Source: Sipunculus nudus
Lineage: Eukaryota; Annelida; Sipuncula; Golfingiida; Sipunculidae
Length of the DNA stretch: 64,000 nucleotides
Reading direction: 5' to 3'
NCBI GenBank assembly: GCA_026874595.1
Contig: CM049309.1
Coordinates: forward strand, 96,124,723 to 96,188,722
Every line of letters begins with the position of its first letter. The stretch's first letter is position 1. The notes beneath the pieces were generated by a model, which saw only the letters and a program-made list of their open reading frames with translations, was not told the DNA's origin and did no database searches. The translations under genes were made by a program, and so were the position numbers. Shown piece by piece: positions 47,901-58,423 of this stretch.

Positions 47901-50900
47901 TGTCAGTCTCTCAGGGTGTTGGTCTTTATGTCTTTCAGTCAGTCAGTTGATCAGTCAGTCAGACAATCTGTCTGTCTGTCAGTCTGTCTGTCAGTCTCTC
48001 AGGGTGTTGGTCTTTATGTCTTTCAGTCAGTCAGTTGATCAGTCAGTCAGACAATCATTCTGTCTGTCAGTCTGTCTGTCAGTCTCTCAGGATGTTGGTC
48101 TTTATGTCTTTCAGTCAGTCAGTTGATCAGTCAGTCAGACAATCTGTCTGTCTGTCAGTCTGTCTCTCAGGGTGTTGGTCTTTATGTCTTTCAGTCAGTC
48201 AGTTGATCAGTCAGTCAGACAATCTGTCTGTCTGTCAGTCTGTCTGTCAGTCTCTCAGGGTGCTGGTCTTTATGTTTTTCAGTCAGTCACTTGATCAGTC
48301 AGTCAGACAATCTGTCAGTCTGTCTGTCAGTCTCTCAGGGTGTTGGTCTTTATGTCTTTCAGTCAGTCAGTTGATCAGTCAGTCAGACAATCTGTCTGTC
48401 TGTCAGTCTGTCTGTCAGTCTCTCAGGGTGTTGGTCTTTATGTCTTTCAGTCAGTCAGTTGATCAGTCAGTCAGACAATCATTCTGTCTGTCAGTCTGTC
48501 TGTCAGTCTCTCAGGATGTTGGTCTTTATGTCTTTCAGTCAGTCAGTTGATCAGTCAGTCGGACAATCTGTCTGTCTGTCAGTCTGTCTGTCTGTCTCTC
48601 AGGGTGTTGGTCTTTATGTCTTTCAGTCAGTCAGTTGATCAGTCAGTCAGACAATCTGTCTGTCTGTCAGTCTGTCTGTCAGTCTCTCAGGGTGCTGGTC
48701 TTTATGTCTTTCAGTCAGTCACTTGATCAGTCAGTCAGACAATCTGTCAGTCTGTCTGTCAGTCTCTCAGGGTGTTGGTCTTTATGTCTTTCAGTCAGTC
48801 AGTTGATCAGTCAGTCAGACAATCTGTCTGTCTGTCAGTCTGTCTGTCAGTCTCTCAGGGTGTTTGTCTTTATGTCTTTCAGTCAGTCAGTTGATCAGTC
48901 AGTCAGACAATCTGTCTGTCTGTCAGTCTGTCTGTCAGTCTCTCAGGGTGTTGGTCTTTATGTCTTTCAGTCAGTCAGTTGATCAGTCAGTCAGACAATC
49001 ATTCTGTCTGTCAGTCTGTCTGTCAGTCTCTCAGGGTGTTGGTCTTTATGTCTTTCAGTCAGTCAGTTGATCAGTCAGTCAGACAATCTGTCTGTCTGTC
49101 AGTCTGTCTGTCAGTCTCTCAGGGTGTTGGTCTTTATGTCTTTCAGTCAGTCAGTTGATCAGTCAGTCAGACAATCATTCTGTCTGTCAGTCTGTCTGTC
49201 AGTCTTTCAGGGTGTTGGTCTTTATGTCTTTCAGTCAGTCAGTTGATCAGTCAGTCAGACAATCATTCTGTCTGTCCATCTGTCAGAGAGTCAGTCAGTC
49301 TGTTGGTCTTTATGTCTGTGTGCCAGTCAGTCTGTCAGTCAGTCTCTGTGTCAGGCAGTCAGTCTGTCTGTCAGTCAGCCTGTCAGTCTGTCTGTAAGTT
49401 TCTGTCAGATTGTCTGTATGTCAGTCAGCCTGTCTGTCTTTCAGTCTGCCTGTCAGCCTGTCTGTCTAGCTGTCATCCTGTCTGTCAGACAGTCAGTCTG
49501 TCAGTCTGCTGTCTTTCGATTAGTCAGTTTGTCAGTCTGTCTGTCAGTCAGCCTGTCAGTCTGTCTGTAAGTTTCTGTCAGATTGTCTGTATGTCAGTCA
49601 GCCTGTCTGTCTTTCAGTCAGTCAGTCTGCCTGTCAGCCTGTTTGTCTGTCAGTCTGTCTTTCATCCAGCCAGTCAGTCAGTCAGTCTGTCTGATGCTCC
49701 ATTTGTATTTCAGTCAGTCTAACTGTCAGTCTGTCTGCCTTTTGCTTTTCTGTATTGTGTAGCATTTTATTAGCTCCACCCAATCTAATAAAATCAAATC
49801 TCGCAGCCTATATATTCTCAGTCTTATGGGACAAATCCATATGTTTGAGCATTTTAAAAGTCATGAATCTTGTGACTGAAATACATCAGATATCTCAGGA
49901 AAGGCTGCGTGGATTGTTTTGAATTTGGTGTAACTAAACGTCATGATGAACTCTGTGAGCTGCCGGAGTCTGAAAGTGCCACTTACATTGTATTAATTGT
50001 TATGCTTATTTCCTTTTAACTTTTGGAACTCAAGTTTGCTGCCTTTAACAGGACACAAGCCATGACTGTTAGACCCAGAAATCCCCCACTTCACATAAGC
50101 ACAGATTCTGAGATAACGACGAGTCAGGCCTGAAATGAGGTCACTCTGTCTTGTATTCTCAAAATTATGAGTTTAAAACCTGTGTTTGTCATTAACGTTC
50201 ATAAAAAAGGTCTGATATCTCAGGAATGACTAAATGGATTTTCATAAATTTGGGGTATTTATAGATCTAGATGTACACTAGCTGCTCCACAAGACTAATG
50301 GTGCCACCTATATGTTAATTTAAAAGAATTTTATCTCAGTATTTGACATTGATAATTTGCAGTAATTTTTTAGCGAACCTGTGAGCTTATGCGATGGTTA
50401 GGCATCGTCCATCATCTGTACGTTAACCCATACTATCTTGAAAACGGCAGGAATTAGCATCACGAAATCTTATGCATAAAATTAGTCATCTAAAAAAGTC
50501 ATCAGATTTTGCTTAATTTTTGGCTAACTGCATTTTCTTAGATTTTATAGGCTAAAAGCTAAAAAAGCTTAAAAAAATCTTCTTCTCCGAATCTGTTCAG
50601 CCAAATTGTCCAATATTTTACAGAAATGATTCCTGGAACAATCTCTCTCAAGTTTGTTAGAATGGTTTAAGTTCGGTGATTTTTGGCCGAGTTACAGAAA
50701 GTTGAACTTAGTCATCTGTCCAAAAAAGCATACTAAAATTACAATCTCAGAAATGGCTTGAGCTATCATCACCAAATTTTATTCCAGTGTTGGTCACATG
50801 AGTCATATCTGAAATTGAGGTATTGGTGGCGCCACCTGCATCAGCCTTTTTGTACGGGGGTCATCAGTGCCCGTATCATACTGACGGCTACAAATAACTT

Positions 50901-53394
50901 CTTCTCTGAAACGAAATGGCCAAATTGTTTAATATCGCACAGAAATGATCCTAGGGTAGTGCTTTCTGAAGTTTGTTCAAATGGTCTCAGTTCAGTGACT
51001 TTTGGCTTAGTTATGGGAAGCTGAATTAAGTCATATGCCATAACAGCCCATTTTAGCTAAGTGGCTACAAAAATCTTCTTCTCAAAAACCACTGGGCCAA
51101 AGTCTTAAATCTCACACATTAATTATCCTAAGATGTTGATAATTCAAGTTTGTTCAAATGGTCTCGGTTCAGTGACTTGGCTGAGTCATGGGAAGCTGAA
51201 TTTAGTCATAAGCCATAACAGCCCATGTAAGCCATTTGGCTACAAAAATCTTCTTCTCAAAAACCAATGGGCCAAATTCTTAAATCTCACACATTATTAT
51301 CCTTAGAAGTTGATAATTCAAGTTTGTTCAAATGGTTTTGGTTCAATGATTTTTGGCTGAGTTATGGGAAGCTGAACTTTGCCATTTTGCTGTATTTTCC
51401 CATATGAGTTATAAACCTACAAAACGTTTTTCGACTGATGATACTGAGGCCAGTTTGTTTAATATTTTGCAAGAATAATTCCCTGAATCATTCTAATAAT
51501 AATTGTCTTTTATGGTTCCAAAAAAATGAATTTTGGCTGAATTATAAAGATTGAATTAAGTCATTTTACCATATATGTTAGCTGTGTGAAGCAGTTACAT
51601 CTAGCCTAGCACCAGTTTATCAGCATCCATTACATCATGCCTCTAGACATTTAGATTTCAGAATATCTATGGAAAATATTGACAAGAATGTTTTTTAAAA
51701 GCTTTTACAAAATGTAGATTTATGATATTACATATCATCTGTACACTATTCATAATTTCTCAGGAATAGCAGGAGCTACCATCCCCAAATTTTATGCAAT
51801 TATCAGTCACATATCAAATGTTGATGGATTCAGCTTATTTTTGCTATCTGCATTTACTTAGATTTTACAGGGGAAAAAGCTGATAAAAACTTCTTCTTCT
51901 TGTAAAGAGTCCAGCCAAATTGTTCAATATTTTACAGAAATGATCCCAGAGGCGAGCCTTCTCAAGTTTGTTCAAATGGTTTGTGTTGGATAAATTTTAG
52001 CAGAGTTACATAACAGGCCAAGATTGTGTATGTTTCTTCAATAGGTTGAGAAACTGCCAACTGTTTCAGATTTGGCAACAGATCAAGAGTTCATTCAGTG
52101 CAGCCAGATTTAGGCCAAGAGTTCAATCAGTGCAGCCAAGCACAAGGCATGTGATCACCTCATGGGCAGCATGTGATCATTTCATGGGTAACATGTGATC
52201 ACCTCATGAGTATCATGTGATAACCTCATGTTCATTCAGTGCAGCCAAGTACAGGTCAAAAGTTCACTCAGTCTAGCCAGGTGCAGGTCAAGAGTTCACT
52301 CAGTGCAGTAGCCTGAGCCAGTAATTTGTCACAGTACACTCAGGGCAACAGCCTTTCTCACCTAAGCCTGGTCAGCCCGGTGCATCAGACTCAAGGCCTG
52401 ATATTCTGACCTGTCTATGTGTCTTTAATGGCTTTCTCGTTCACAAGGGGTGTCGCCATCTACAATGACTTTTGCAAAGTGTATGTGCCTGCTTAATTCT
52501 ATGGAGGAATTTGATATATCAGCCTGAAATTGGGCATATTTATACATGTCAAATAGCTTTGTCGTATACAAGACTGGTGGTGCCACCTACAATAATTTTT
52601 GTGTTGTGTGCACCCATGCCAGAATTTCAGCAGTGATGTTTGTGTATTGTTTCTTGTTCAAAATGTTTAGTACTTGCATTTTTCATATATATGAAAAGTA
52701 GTGGTTCAGCATTGAAGCGTTAAACCTGGTGTATATCCATATGCACAGGTTCGCATTAGACCTGTAGGCCTTGTTTTTTTTTAAATAATTCAGAAGCTTA
52801 AATTTTCAAATACTGGTAATGAGTGTCTGAATATTCCTACCAGTGTTCTCTGTGCTCTCAAACAAGTTTTGTCAGTCATGTTCACTCCTGGGTTGTACAT
52901 GCAGTTACTTGCTTTTATTTCAGTAGAATATTGATGTTAATTATTAAAAATGAGAATGAGGGATATCTGTGATAAGTTTCCTGAAGAATAATATGTGGAT
53001 ACCTTTAAATCATCCAAAGATGAGTATTACTTATTGTTCCTTTCTATTTGAACAGAAGTTCTGTATTTATATGGGTCATGGTGTCACACAGTGCATTCAT
53101 TAGGTTAACATCATGACCTGTGGTTCACTTGTATTGGATATGGTGTACATGTTGATCAGTGTTTTTACACTTCTAGTTTTCTATTAAAAGTTTTATGTTG
53201 TACTTGCTGTACTCATTGTACTTATTGTACTTGCAGGTGCAGATATACTGACTTGTACCAACATCACCGTTCAGTTCAGCATACCTATGAGTGAGTATGC
53301 ATGGACACCTGTTGGACATACTTGTGGATGTGTCCTTGACTTGCCTAACACCTACCAGTCAGCTCTTGAACTATCTGAAGAGTTTACTGAATAG
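41867..53394 (+). CDS. SAM-like/HECT E3 ubiquitin ligase gene, three exons
   Basis: Exons 41,867-41,962, 44,752-46,360 and 53,237-53,394 join in frame (phases 0 and 1) to 620 residues plus stop. Exon 1 and the start of exon 2 form a small SAM-like fold; residues ~80-185 hold a GWRNFDGREYRQVR ... GGGTRHLKL module common in this ligase type; a Ser/Thr-rich linker follows; residues ~308-620 form a divergent HECT domain with EDNGGILRDALSEYW and a C-lobe ending in GHTCGCVLDLPNTY. The HTC cysteine (about residue 598) fits the catalytic thioester position. It would transfer ubiquitin from an E2 to a substrate; the substrate is unknown. Family name by resemblance: G2/M phase-specific E3 ligase-like. 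No disabling mutation seen. Both sides abut family H sequence. Confidence 0.85.
41963..44751 (+). other. HECT intron 1
   Basis: 2.8 kb, GT-AG. AT-rich with a (TA)n at 44,518-44,541 and no recognised element. Short frames at 42,040-42,456 and 43,871-44,179 have no family pattern. Confidence 0.7.
44752..46360 (+). CDS. HECT gene exon 2 (SAM-like end, middle module, HECT N-lobe)
   Basis: Acceptor TTTTTGTAATTGCAG|ATTGAT, donor TTTGTACAG|GTAAGG; 1,609 nt. Continuous 536-codon frame without repeats. Landmarks: FFPKMGDRIAVRQFCHKE, a basic stretch, the GWRNFDGREYRQ module, an acidic and Ser-rich linker (residues ~200-300), KLHRGHVFKDLNDAV, EDNGGILRDAL, and a helical run to LLKRFLRFCTG. The frame reads on into the intron to 46,425, but the strong donor and the matching exon 3 make 46,360 the true end. 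Confidence 0.9.
46567..46930 (-). mobile_element. Possible Helitron (family B) 3'-end remnant
   Basis: CTAGAATATGGGTAG follows AAAAA exactly as in copies 1 and 2, but the hairpin arm is lost (GTAGTTAAATAGC). GGTGGTGCCATC at about 46,891 and CATGCAAAATTTCAGG nearby are internal-repeat motifs. Confidence 0.45.
47600..49740 (+). repeat. Minisatellite, ~88-bp unit, about 17 copies, within a CAGT/CTGT tetranucleotide tract
   Basis: GTGTTGGTCTTTATGTC (or a variant) recurs at about 47,828, 47,915, 48,003, 48,090, 48,170, 48,258, 48,339, 48,427, 48,514, 48,602, 48,690, 48,771, 48,859, 48,946, 49,036, 49,122 and 49,210, mostly 88 bp apart with a few shorter spacings of 80-84. The unit is built of GTCA and GTCT tetramers plus ACAATC and TTGATCAG. 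All long frames here (Ser/Cys/Val/Leu/Gln only) result from the tetramer composition. Confidence 0.93.
50373..52779 (-). mobile_element. Family C element, copy 2, inside HECT intron 2
   Basis: Ends GCGAACCTGTG (50,373-50,383) and CACAGGTTCGC (52,744-52,754), then CCTGTAGGCCTTG. Inverted with respect to 11,705-15,236 and collinear with it, without the Helitron. It carries GGTGGCGCCACC at 50,825 and GGTGGTGCCACC near 52,577, and supplies the empty site for Helitron copy 2. The 49,741-50,372 stretch before it holds nothing recognised. Confidence 0.75.
53237..53394 (+). CDS. HECT gene exon 3 (catalytic C-lobe)
   Basis: Acceptor GTACTTGCAG|GTGCAG. The split codon restores glycine and gives ADILTCTNITVQF, then WTPVGHTCGCVLDLPNTY and SALELSEEFTE, stop at 53,392. 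GHTC...LPNTYQS aligns with the HTC(F)N.L.LP.Y.S active-site loop of HECT ligases. At 51 codons it is too short to stand out on its own and is placed by splice phase plus motif. An AATAAA lies at 53,518. Confidence 0.85.
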
Positions 53395-53517
53395 CTTTCA
53401 TCCAACGTTTGGGTCATGGCTTTAGTGTAGGATACACTGACTATTTTCTTCTAGGATATTTGGGCTACTTTCCATTCCTTGAGCACAAACACAGATATAT
53501 CAGTGAACAATTTCAGA

Positions 53518-53523
53518 AATAAA
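53518..53523 (+). terminator. Polyadenylation signal candidate of the HECT gene
   Basis: AATAAA 124 bp after the stop codon and 160 bp before the family H element. Confidence 0.5.
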
Positions 53524-53765
53524 TGAGCCATTCTTAGTGACCAAGAATTAGGTTGCCTGAACAGCTTTCTCATAGTGAAGTTGTCATCTCACTTTTGTTA
53601 AATCTAATTTTGTTATAATATGAAACAAAATCTTGTAATTTATTATCGAGCAACATAATCCTGTTTTTGTGTAATTGATAAGTACGGAGCCCAGGAGACG
53701 ACATAGTGAAATATATTTATTAATTCGTGCACACAAATTAGTAAATTGTGCGCACAAATTAGTAG

Positions 53766-53855
53766 CCAATGAAGATCATTGTTTTAAAGAGCTGGCTTAA
53801 TTCTAATTGGTTAATCCATAAGTCAGTAATCTGTGCGCACGAATTATCAGCCAAT
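53766..53855 (+). promoter_or_regulatory. CCAAT module of the family H element
   Basis: CCAAT 53,766, ATTGG 53,806, CCAAT 53,851, the last 49 bp before ATG 53,900. Flanking text (GCTGGCTTAA, GTGCGCACGAATTA, CCAATGARAAGCA) matches the module before the HECT gene. Confidence 0.6.
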
Positions 53856-53899
53856 GAAAAGCAGCCTGACTAAGCTTATATGTAGCAGTCAGTGGCGAT

Positions 53900-54354
53900 A
53901 TGGAAGAGCGTAATCAACTTATTCGTCTTTATTTCGACTTTACCCCACAAGGACATACTGGCTATTCTAAGTGGAAAGCATGGAATAGTGGTATCAATGC
54001 GGCACCTGCAGATGATACTTAAACAACTAGGTCTAGTTCGCTGGAGATACGCAGATATTGGTGTCACTGTTAGGTTTATTAATCATCAAATTCAGACATT
54101 AGGATCATTACATGGCTACAGATGGATGTTTCATAAATGTGTACAAAATGATATTAAAATAAGAAAGTAGGATGTCCGTGGACTCTCAATTCTTGACCCA
54201 GCTGGTTCTGCAGAATGCAGGTCCCAAAGATTACATCGGCGTTCCTAGTTTTCTGAGGGTCTAAATTTCATCTGGCATATTGACTCCTACGATAAATTGA
54301 AACCCTTTGGAATCTGTATAAAAGAATGCGATGACGGATTTTCAAGAAAGATAA
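53900..54354 (+). pseudogene. Integrase-core protein, frameshifted and truncated
   Basis: ATG at 53,900: MEERNQLIRLYFDF, then a frame change near 53,942 into HKDILAILSGKHGIVVSMRHLQMIL-type text (helix-turn-helix-like N-terminal region), ending at a stop near 54,168; a third frame gives SQFLTQLVLQNAGPKDYIGV, a stop, and after another shift NFIWHIDSYDKLKPFGICI and DDGFSRKIIK, stop. WHIDSYDKLKPFG is the first-Asp signature of the family. Only that catalytic residue is present. Nucleotides 54,185-54,354 are roughly 90% identical by eye to the gene at 63.8-64 kb. Confidence 0.8.
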
Positions 54355-54582
54355 TAAAATGATATATATTAAAATAATAAATATGTAGTATTTATAAATT
54401 ATATATATATAAATTACATATATATGATTTATATGATTATAAATATTATATATTTTTTCAAAATAAAATATGTTTAAAATATTATAATTTATGGGCATGG
54501 ATTATTAATTTGTGTGCACAAATTAGTAATTCGTACACATGAATTAATACATTTTTCACCATGTTGTCTCCCGGGCTCTGTA

Positions 54583-56059
54583 GTGATAAGCCTTTTATAT
54601 GGTTTAGTTATAAATGGTACTCTTGAAGGGAAATAATTACAGAGAACTGTGTAAAAATATTTTATCCTTTCAACATCAGTGTTAGTGTATGATAATAATA
54701 AAACTTGATTTACTACAGTTTTTACAGTAACAAAACCAAGATTGGAGGTTCCATGTGATGCTAAAACAGATAAGGTGCAAGCTTTCTTCAAATGTTAAAG
54801 AAGTGTATGTATTCATTTAAAAAGGTGTTTACAGAATAAGTTGCACTGTATCAGTAATTTATGTGTTGTAAATTATAAAAAGAAGGCAATATGAATAATC
54901 ATTCATATGTTGTTTCTGAGGATTTCTTTTTTACCACATGTGGAACAGAGATCGGAAACCGTCTCTCTTTATTTCATTATTTAGTTTCAGATGAGAATAT
55001 TCAGTACTTCAATTTGCTGAAATGATGCTCATTTTCTTGAATGATTGCTACCATGACAAAAAAACTATATTTTAATGTTTATTGATAGTTTTCAAGAAAA
55101 CACTAATTTCCAAGTGTTCAGATGTCAAATTAAATACACTTTTTTGTGTTACCAAAAACTTAGCATGCATAGATGCACCTAACAGTAGTTTACAGTATTT
55201 GTATTGGCCTGTTGTACTTTATACTAGAAAATGTGTCTCTTGTTTATAACTTAAAACAAAATTGTATGAAGCCGTACCTGGAAACCTGGAAGTATATTTC
55301 TTGTTCTATCTCAATAAGTATAAGATAATTCCCAGCTGAATGCTATCAAAAATTTCATATTGGTTTTATGTAATTTGCTCATATTGGTTTTATAATGCTT
55401 TTTTATCTGACATCTTGTTGGTTGTCTATTCTGCACTGCAGTTTTACGTGTGTGTGTGTGTGTGTGTTTTGGTTGCCACTGCGACAGCCAAGCCCAAATC
55501 CCAGTCACAATTTTTTCTGGCCTCAATGCTGATATTCAAGTGTAGTTTAGTGAATTTTACATATTTTTCTCAAGACCACCACTCTCAAATAGTATCAGTT
55601 GAAAAAAAAAAATACTGTCAGATCCTTCTAAATTATTACAAATCCAGGAACATGGATAAATATCTCAATGAGAATATTAGTATGACATTTAACATTTTAG
55701 AGAGTCCTTGCTAAACATCCAGTTGGGTCTGCAGAAATCTCCTTTGAAATACATAATTGGATCATGGTTACATTCTGCATGCTAATGGGCAAAACCTGAT
55801 ATCAAGCACCTAGAAAGTCTGACCCCTGAGAATATTTAAGGCTAATCTTTCTGTGTGATTTCAAATTTAAAATCAGTGCACCTCAATTATATATATTGCT
55901 TTCAGTGGGGGAGACGGCTTTTAGCCTGTCGTTGTCATCATCATCAGTCTTCCTCTGTGTAGTTTTTTTGCTCAGCTGACTTTCAGTCATTCTGAGCTAT
56001 AGCGATGGGACTTTGTCCTTCCATCCGATCGTCCATTAGCAGGGAACAAATTTTAACCG
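54583..56059. other. No gene seen; (GT)n and a family A hairpin
   Basis: (GT)n of about 10 units at 55,447-55,467. A GCTCAGCTGACTTTCAGTCA / GAGCTATAG hairpin at 55,972-56,001 is a family A-type end followed by GGGACTTTGTCCTTCCATCC. The 124-codon frame at 55,340-55,714 crosses the GT repeat and is not called. Confidence 0.5.
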
Positions 56060-56062
56060 TAA

Positions 56063-56412
56063 GGCAAAAAAAAAAAAATAAAAGTTATGGTTCTCAGGCA
56101 CTGCCCGCATCAATTTTAAACCCCCGCATCAAACATAAAAAAATTTTATTTTGATTTTCAATAAAAACTAACCAATTTTGAGCTCCAGCCACTCGGGCAT
56201 TTCTTTCAAGAAGATAAAATCATACAATTTTGATAAAATTTCCTTTGTTATGCTTTTACTTATTTAGCAACATAAATCTGTTATTATCATGCTTTTCCCT
56301 TATCATTTGACATTTTAATAAAATCATACCAAAAAAAATAAAAAAAAAAACGCCCGTCCTCATTGATTTTTTATAAAAGTGCCTGAGAACCAAATCTTAT
56401 TTATTTTTGGCC
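56063..56412. mobile_element. MITE, PIF/Harbinger (Tourist)-like
   Basis: Inverted ends GGCAAAAAA ... GGTTCTCAGGCAC and GTGCCTGAGAACC ... TTTTTGGCC, about 40 bp each, flanked by TAA on both sides (56,060-56,062 and 56,413-56,415). A TAA/TTA 3-bp duplication is typical of PIF/Harbinger elements. 350 bp, non-coding. Confidence 0.65.
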
Positions 56413-56466
56413 TAAGGGCTAGGATCACGAACCCTATGCAATCTTAGAGGTCCTTAAAGGATCTCC

Positions 56467-56871
56467 TTGGGAAAGTGAATTTAGGTAGTTGGGACCTATA
56501 TTCTCCGAGTAACCGGGTGTGTGTGCACCCAACAGAATTAATTCTTATAGCCAAAAGATTCATTCCAAACCTTCCATCTTTCACATATGGCTCACCTACC
56601 AACAGGGAAAGAACCATATTTACACATAGCTACACAAGGTTAAAGGTCAAGGTCACAGGACCCACTTCTTTGAAAAGCTTGTGGATGCATCTAAAGCCAA
56701 ACCTTTCATCAACAAGATAACGGTGCTATAACTAGACATATATATTTCTGTCATCTTACAAGGTTTCAGCTAAATTAGCAAACAAGGTCTTCAAATATTT
56801 GACTAGAAGTTGTGAATCTCAGCCCATAATGTCATAGCTCAGCTGAGCGTCATGACCCATGGGTCGCTTGT
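56467..56871 (-). repeat. Fragment of the ~290-bp repeat ending in the GACCCATGGGTC motif
   Basis: AAAGGTCAAGGTCACAGGAC (56,643) and CATCTAAAGCCAAACC match, inverted, the repeat at 355-1,160. The right border is CAGCTGAGCG, TGACCCATGGGTC, GCTTGT at 56,840-56,871. Confidence 0.6.
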
Positions 56872-58422
56872 TTTTTCTGTCACAATTTTTAATGTACTCC
56901 ATATTTTACCTTAAATGAGTACACAATCTACTTTCTTTTTTTAATTTAAAGTGTTTGGGGGCCTTTGAAAAGTACACTCTTTTAGCATTGTGCCTTGTGG
57001 CTTATAGTGCATGCTATTTTGTAAATAACGCAAATATTAAGAGGCTTCGCATCATCTCCACTTAATATCCCATTTTCCATGCAGATTTTAACCAGATGGA
57101 TTTATATGATATTTAGAACTGGTGCATGTACCTTTTCAAAAGGAAATTTGGAACCTTTGGAGATTCAGTTCCATCAGTTTGCAATTGCTGAAAAGGATTG
57201 TTCTTGACACTTTTGAATCCAGTGTACTTTTTTTATCACCAGCTTCTTGCATATCATTACTTTTTCCTTCACATTAATTGAGCCTGACCGAATGATTAAT
57301 TTGGAAAGAAATAAGGGATTCTGTTTGGACACCTTTGTAGCTGTAACTTTGAATAGACTTGGCTGGTTGACTCCTGATTTTCAAACCAAAACAAATATTA
57401 AACAAATATTGACAAATACCTCCCATCTTTTCCAGAAACTGTGGCCTGTAGGCAGTGTTTGAGTGACAGACAAAATACTACCTGCAAGGAGAAAGACTCC
57501 ATCTGGATAAAGATCCTACTGGAAAAGTTTCCTCCCTAAACCCACTACTCTTGCTCTATCATTGAATTCCCTGCTGGGAATGCTAGCCTCTTAAGATGCA
57601 GATTCTGAAAACAGGTTCGAGAGGGCAAAACCTGAGTTCGGGGGGGGGGGGGGGTACTCGTTTAATGTTTTATTATTGCTAAGTAAAATGGCAGGTGAAC
57701 AGGGGAGTGTCAAGAAAGGATACAAGCAGAGGGGCTGGTGACATTAAGCGTCAGTCTAAACTAAGCTAAAATTTTGGTGAAGCACTTATGCATTAAAATT
57801 ATTCATTTAATAAGTTAAATAATAGTAGAATATAGTGGACATGAGGGCATAACCTGAACCCGAGTTAGGGACTGGGGGATGAAGCTGATTTCATCTTTCA
57901 TAAAATATATGTTGCTCTTTTTATTAGAATAAAGGGGATCAAATAGTTAATTTTGTGCCTACATTAAAATCGTTTCATTACAATCTCCTTTAGAGAAAAG
58001 CAAGAATTATAATTATATTACATTTTTGCACCAAGATGAAAACTCATCTCTTAAAATAAAAATGGTAACAGATACACTGGAGATATGCAGCAGGCAAAAT
58101 GTCGACAGGCCAAAAATTGTGCAAAATCAACCAAGCACTTAAGCCTAAAAATGGGTAAAGGCCAGTCTGGATTATAGACAATGCCTCCTCAGGTTCGGAA
58201 ACGGCTCCAAATATGCAAATATCACCTTGCAGGACATGGTCTCTGGTCTCAAGCTCGTCCGAGAGCTTGGCACAAATCCTGCATGTGCAAGTTTGAAGAC
58301 AAAATATTGTGCCCTAATACTATCCATGTTCACAAAACAATTAAAGCAGACAACGACGATATGCCAAAAACAGTATCCCCCACCCCACCCACTGGAATTA
58401 AGGTTTGCCATCATAAGTGTTT
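56872..58422. other. No gene seen
   Basis: A G run of about 16 at 57,637-57,653. Frames at 57,247-57,462 and 58,172-58,439 overlap each other on both strands or lack splice context; no family recognised. Confidence 0.45.
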
Positions 58423-58423
58423 T

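Larger units (their letters stand above)
46361..53236 (+). other. HECT intron 2
   Basis: 6.9 kb, GT-AG. Holds a Helitron-like end (46,567), the 88-bp minisatellite (47,600-49,740) and a family C copy (50,373-52,779). The acceptor side contains several TTGTACTT words, including the acceptor itself. Confidence 0.75.
53683..54582 (+). mobile_element. Family H element, copy 2, with both TIRs
   Basis: Left end TACGGAGCCCAGGAGACGAC, right end (inverted) TACAGAGCCCGGGAGACAAC; both flanked by TA, about 896 bp between. Subterminal palindromes are fewer and decayed (GTGCACAC, GTGCGCAC; right side TTTGTGTGCACAAA). The CCAAT/ATTGG/CCAAT module is kept, then a broken integrase frame, then AT-only DNA (54,360-54,490). 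The encoded protein suggests a DDE integrase-type transposon; the copy is internally deleted after the first catalytic Asp. Confidence 0.8.

Noticed and set aside
47499-49722. Series of Ser/Cys/Val/Gln-rich frames of up to 179 codons
   Set aside because: They follow from CAGT/CTGT tetramers, lie within a HECT intron and shift frame between repeat units.
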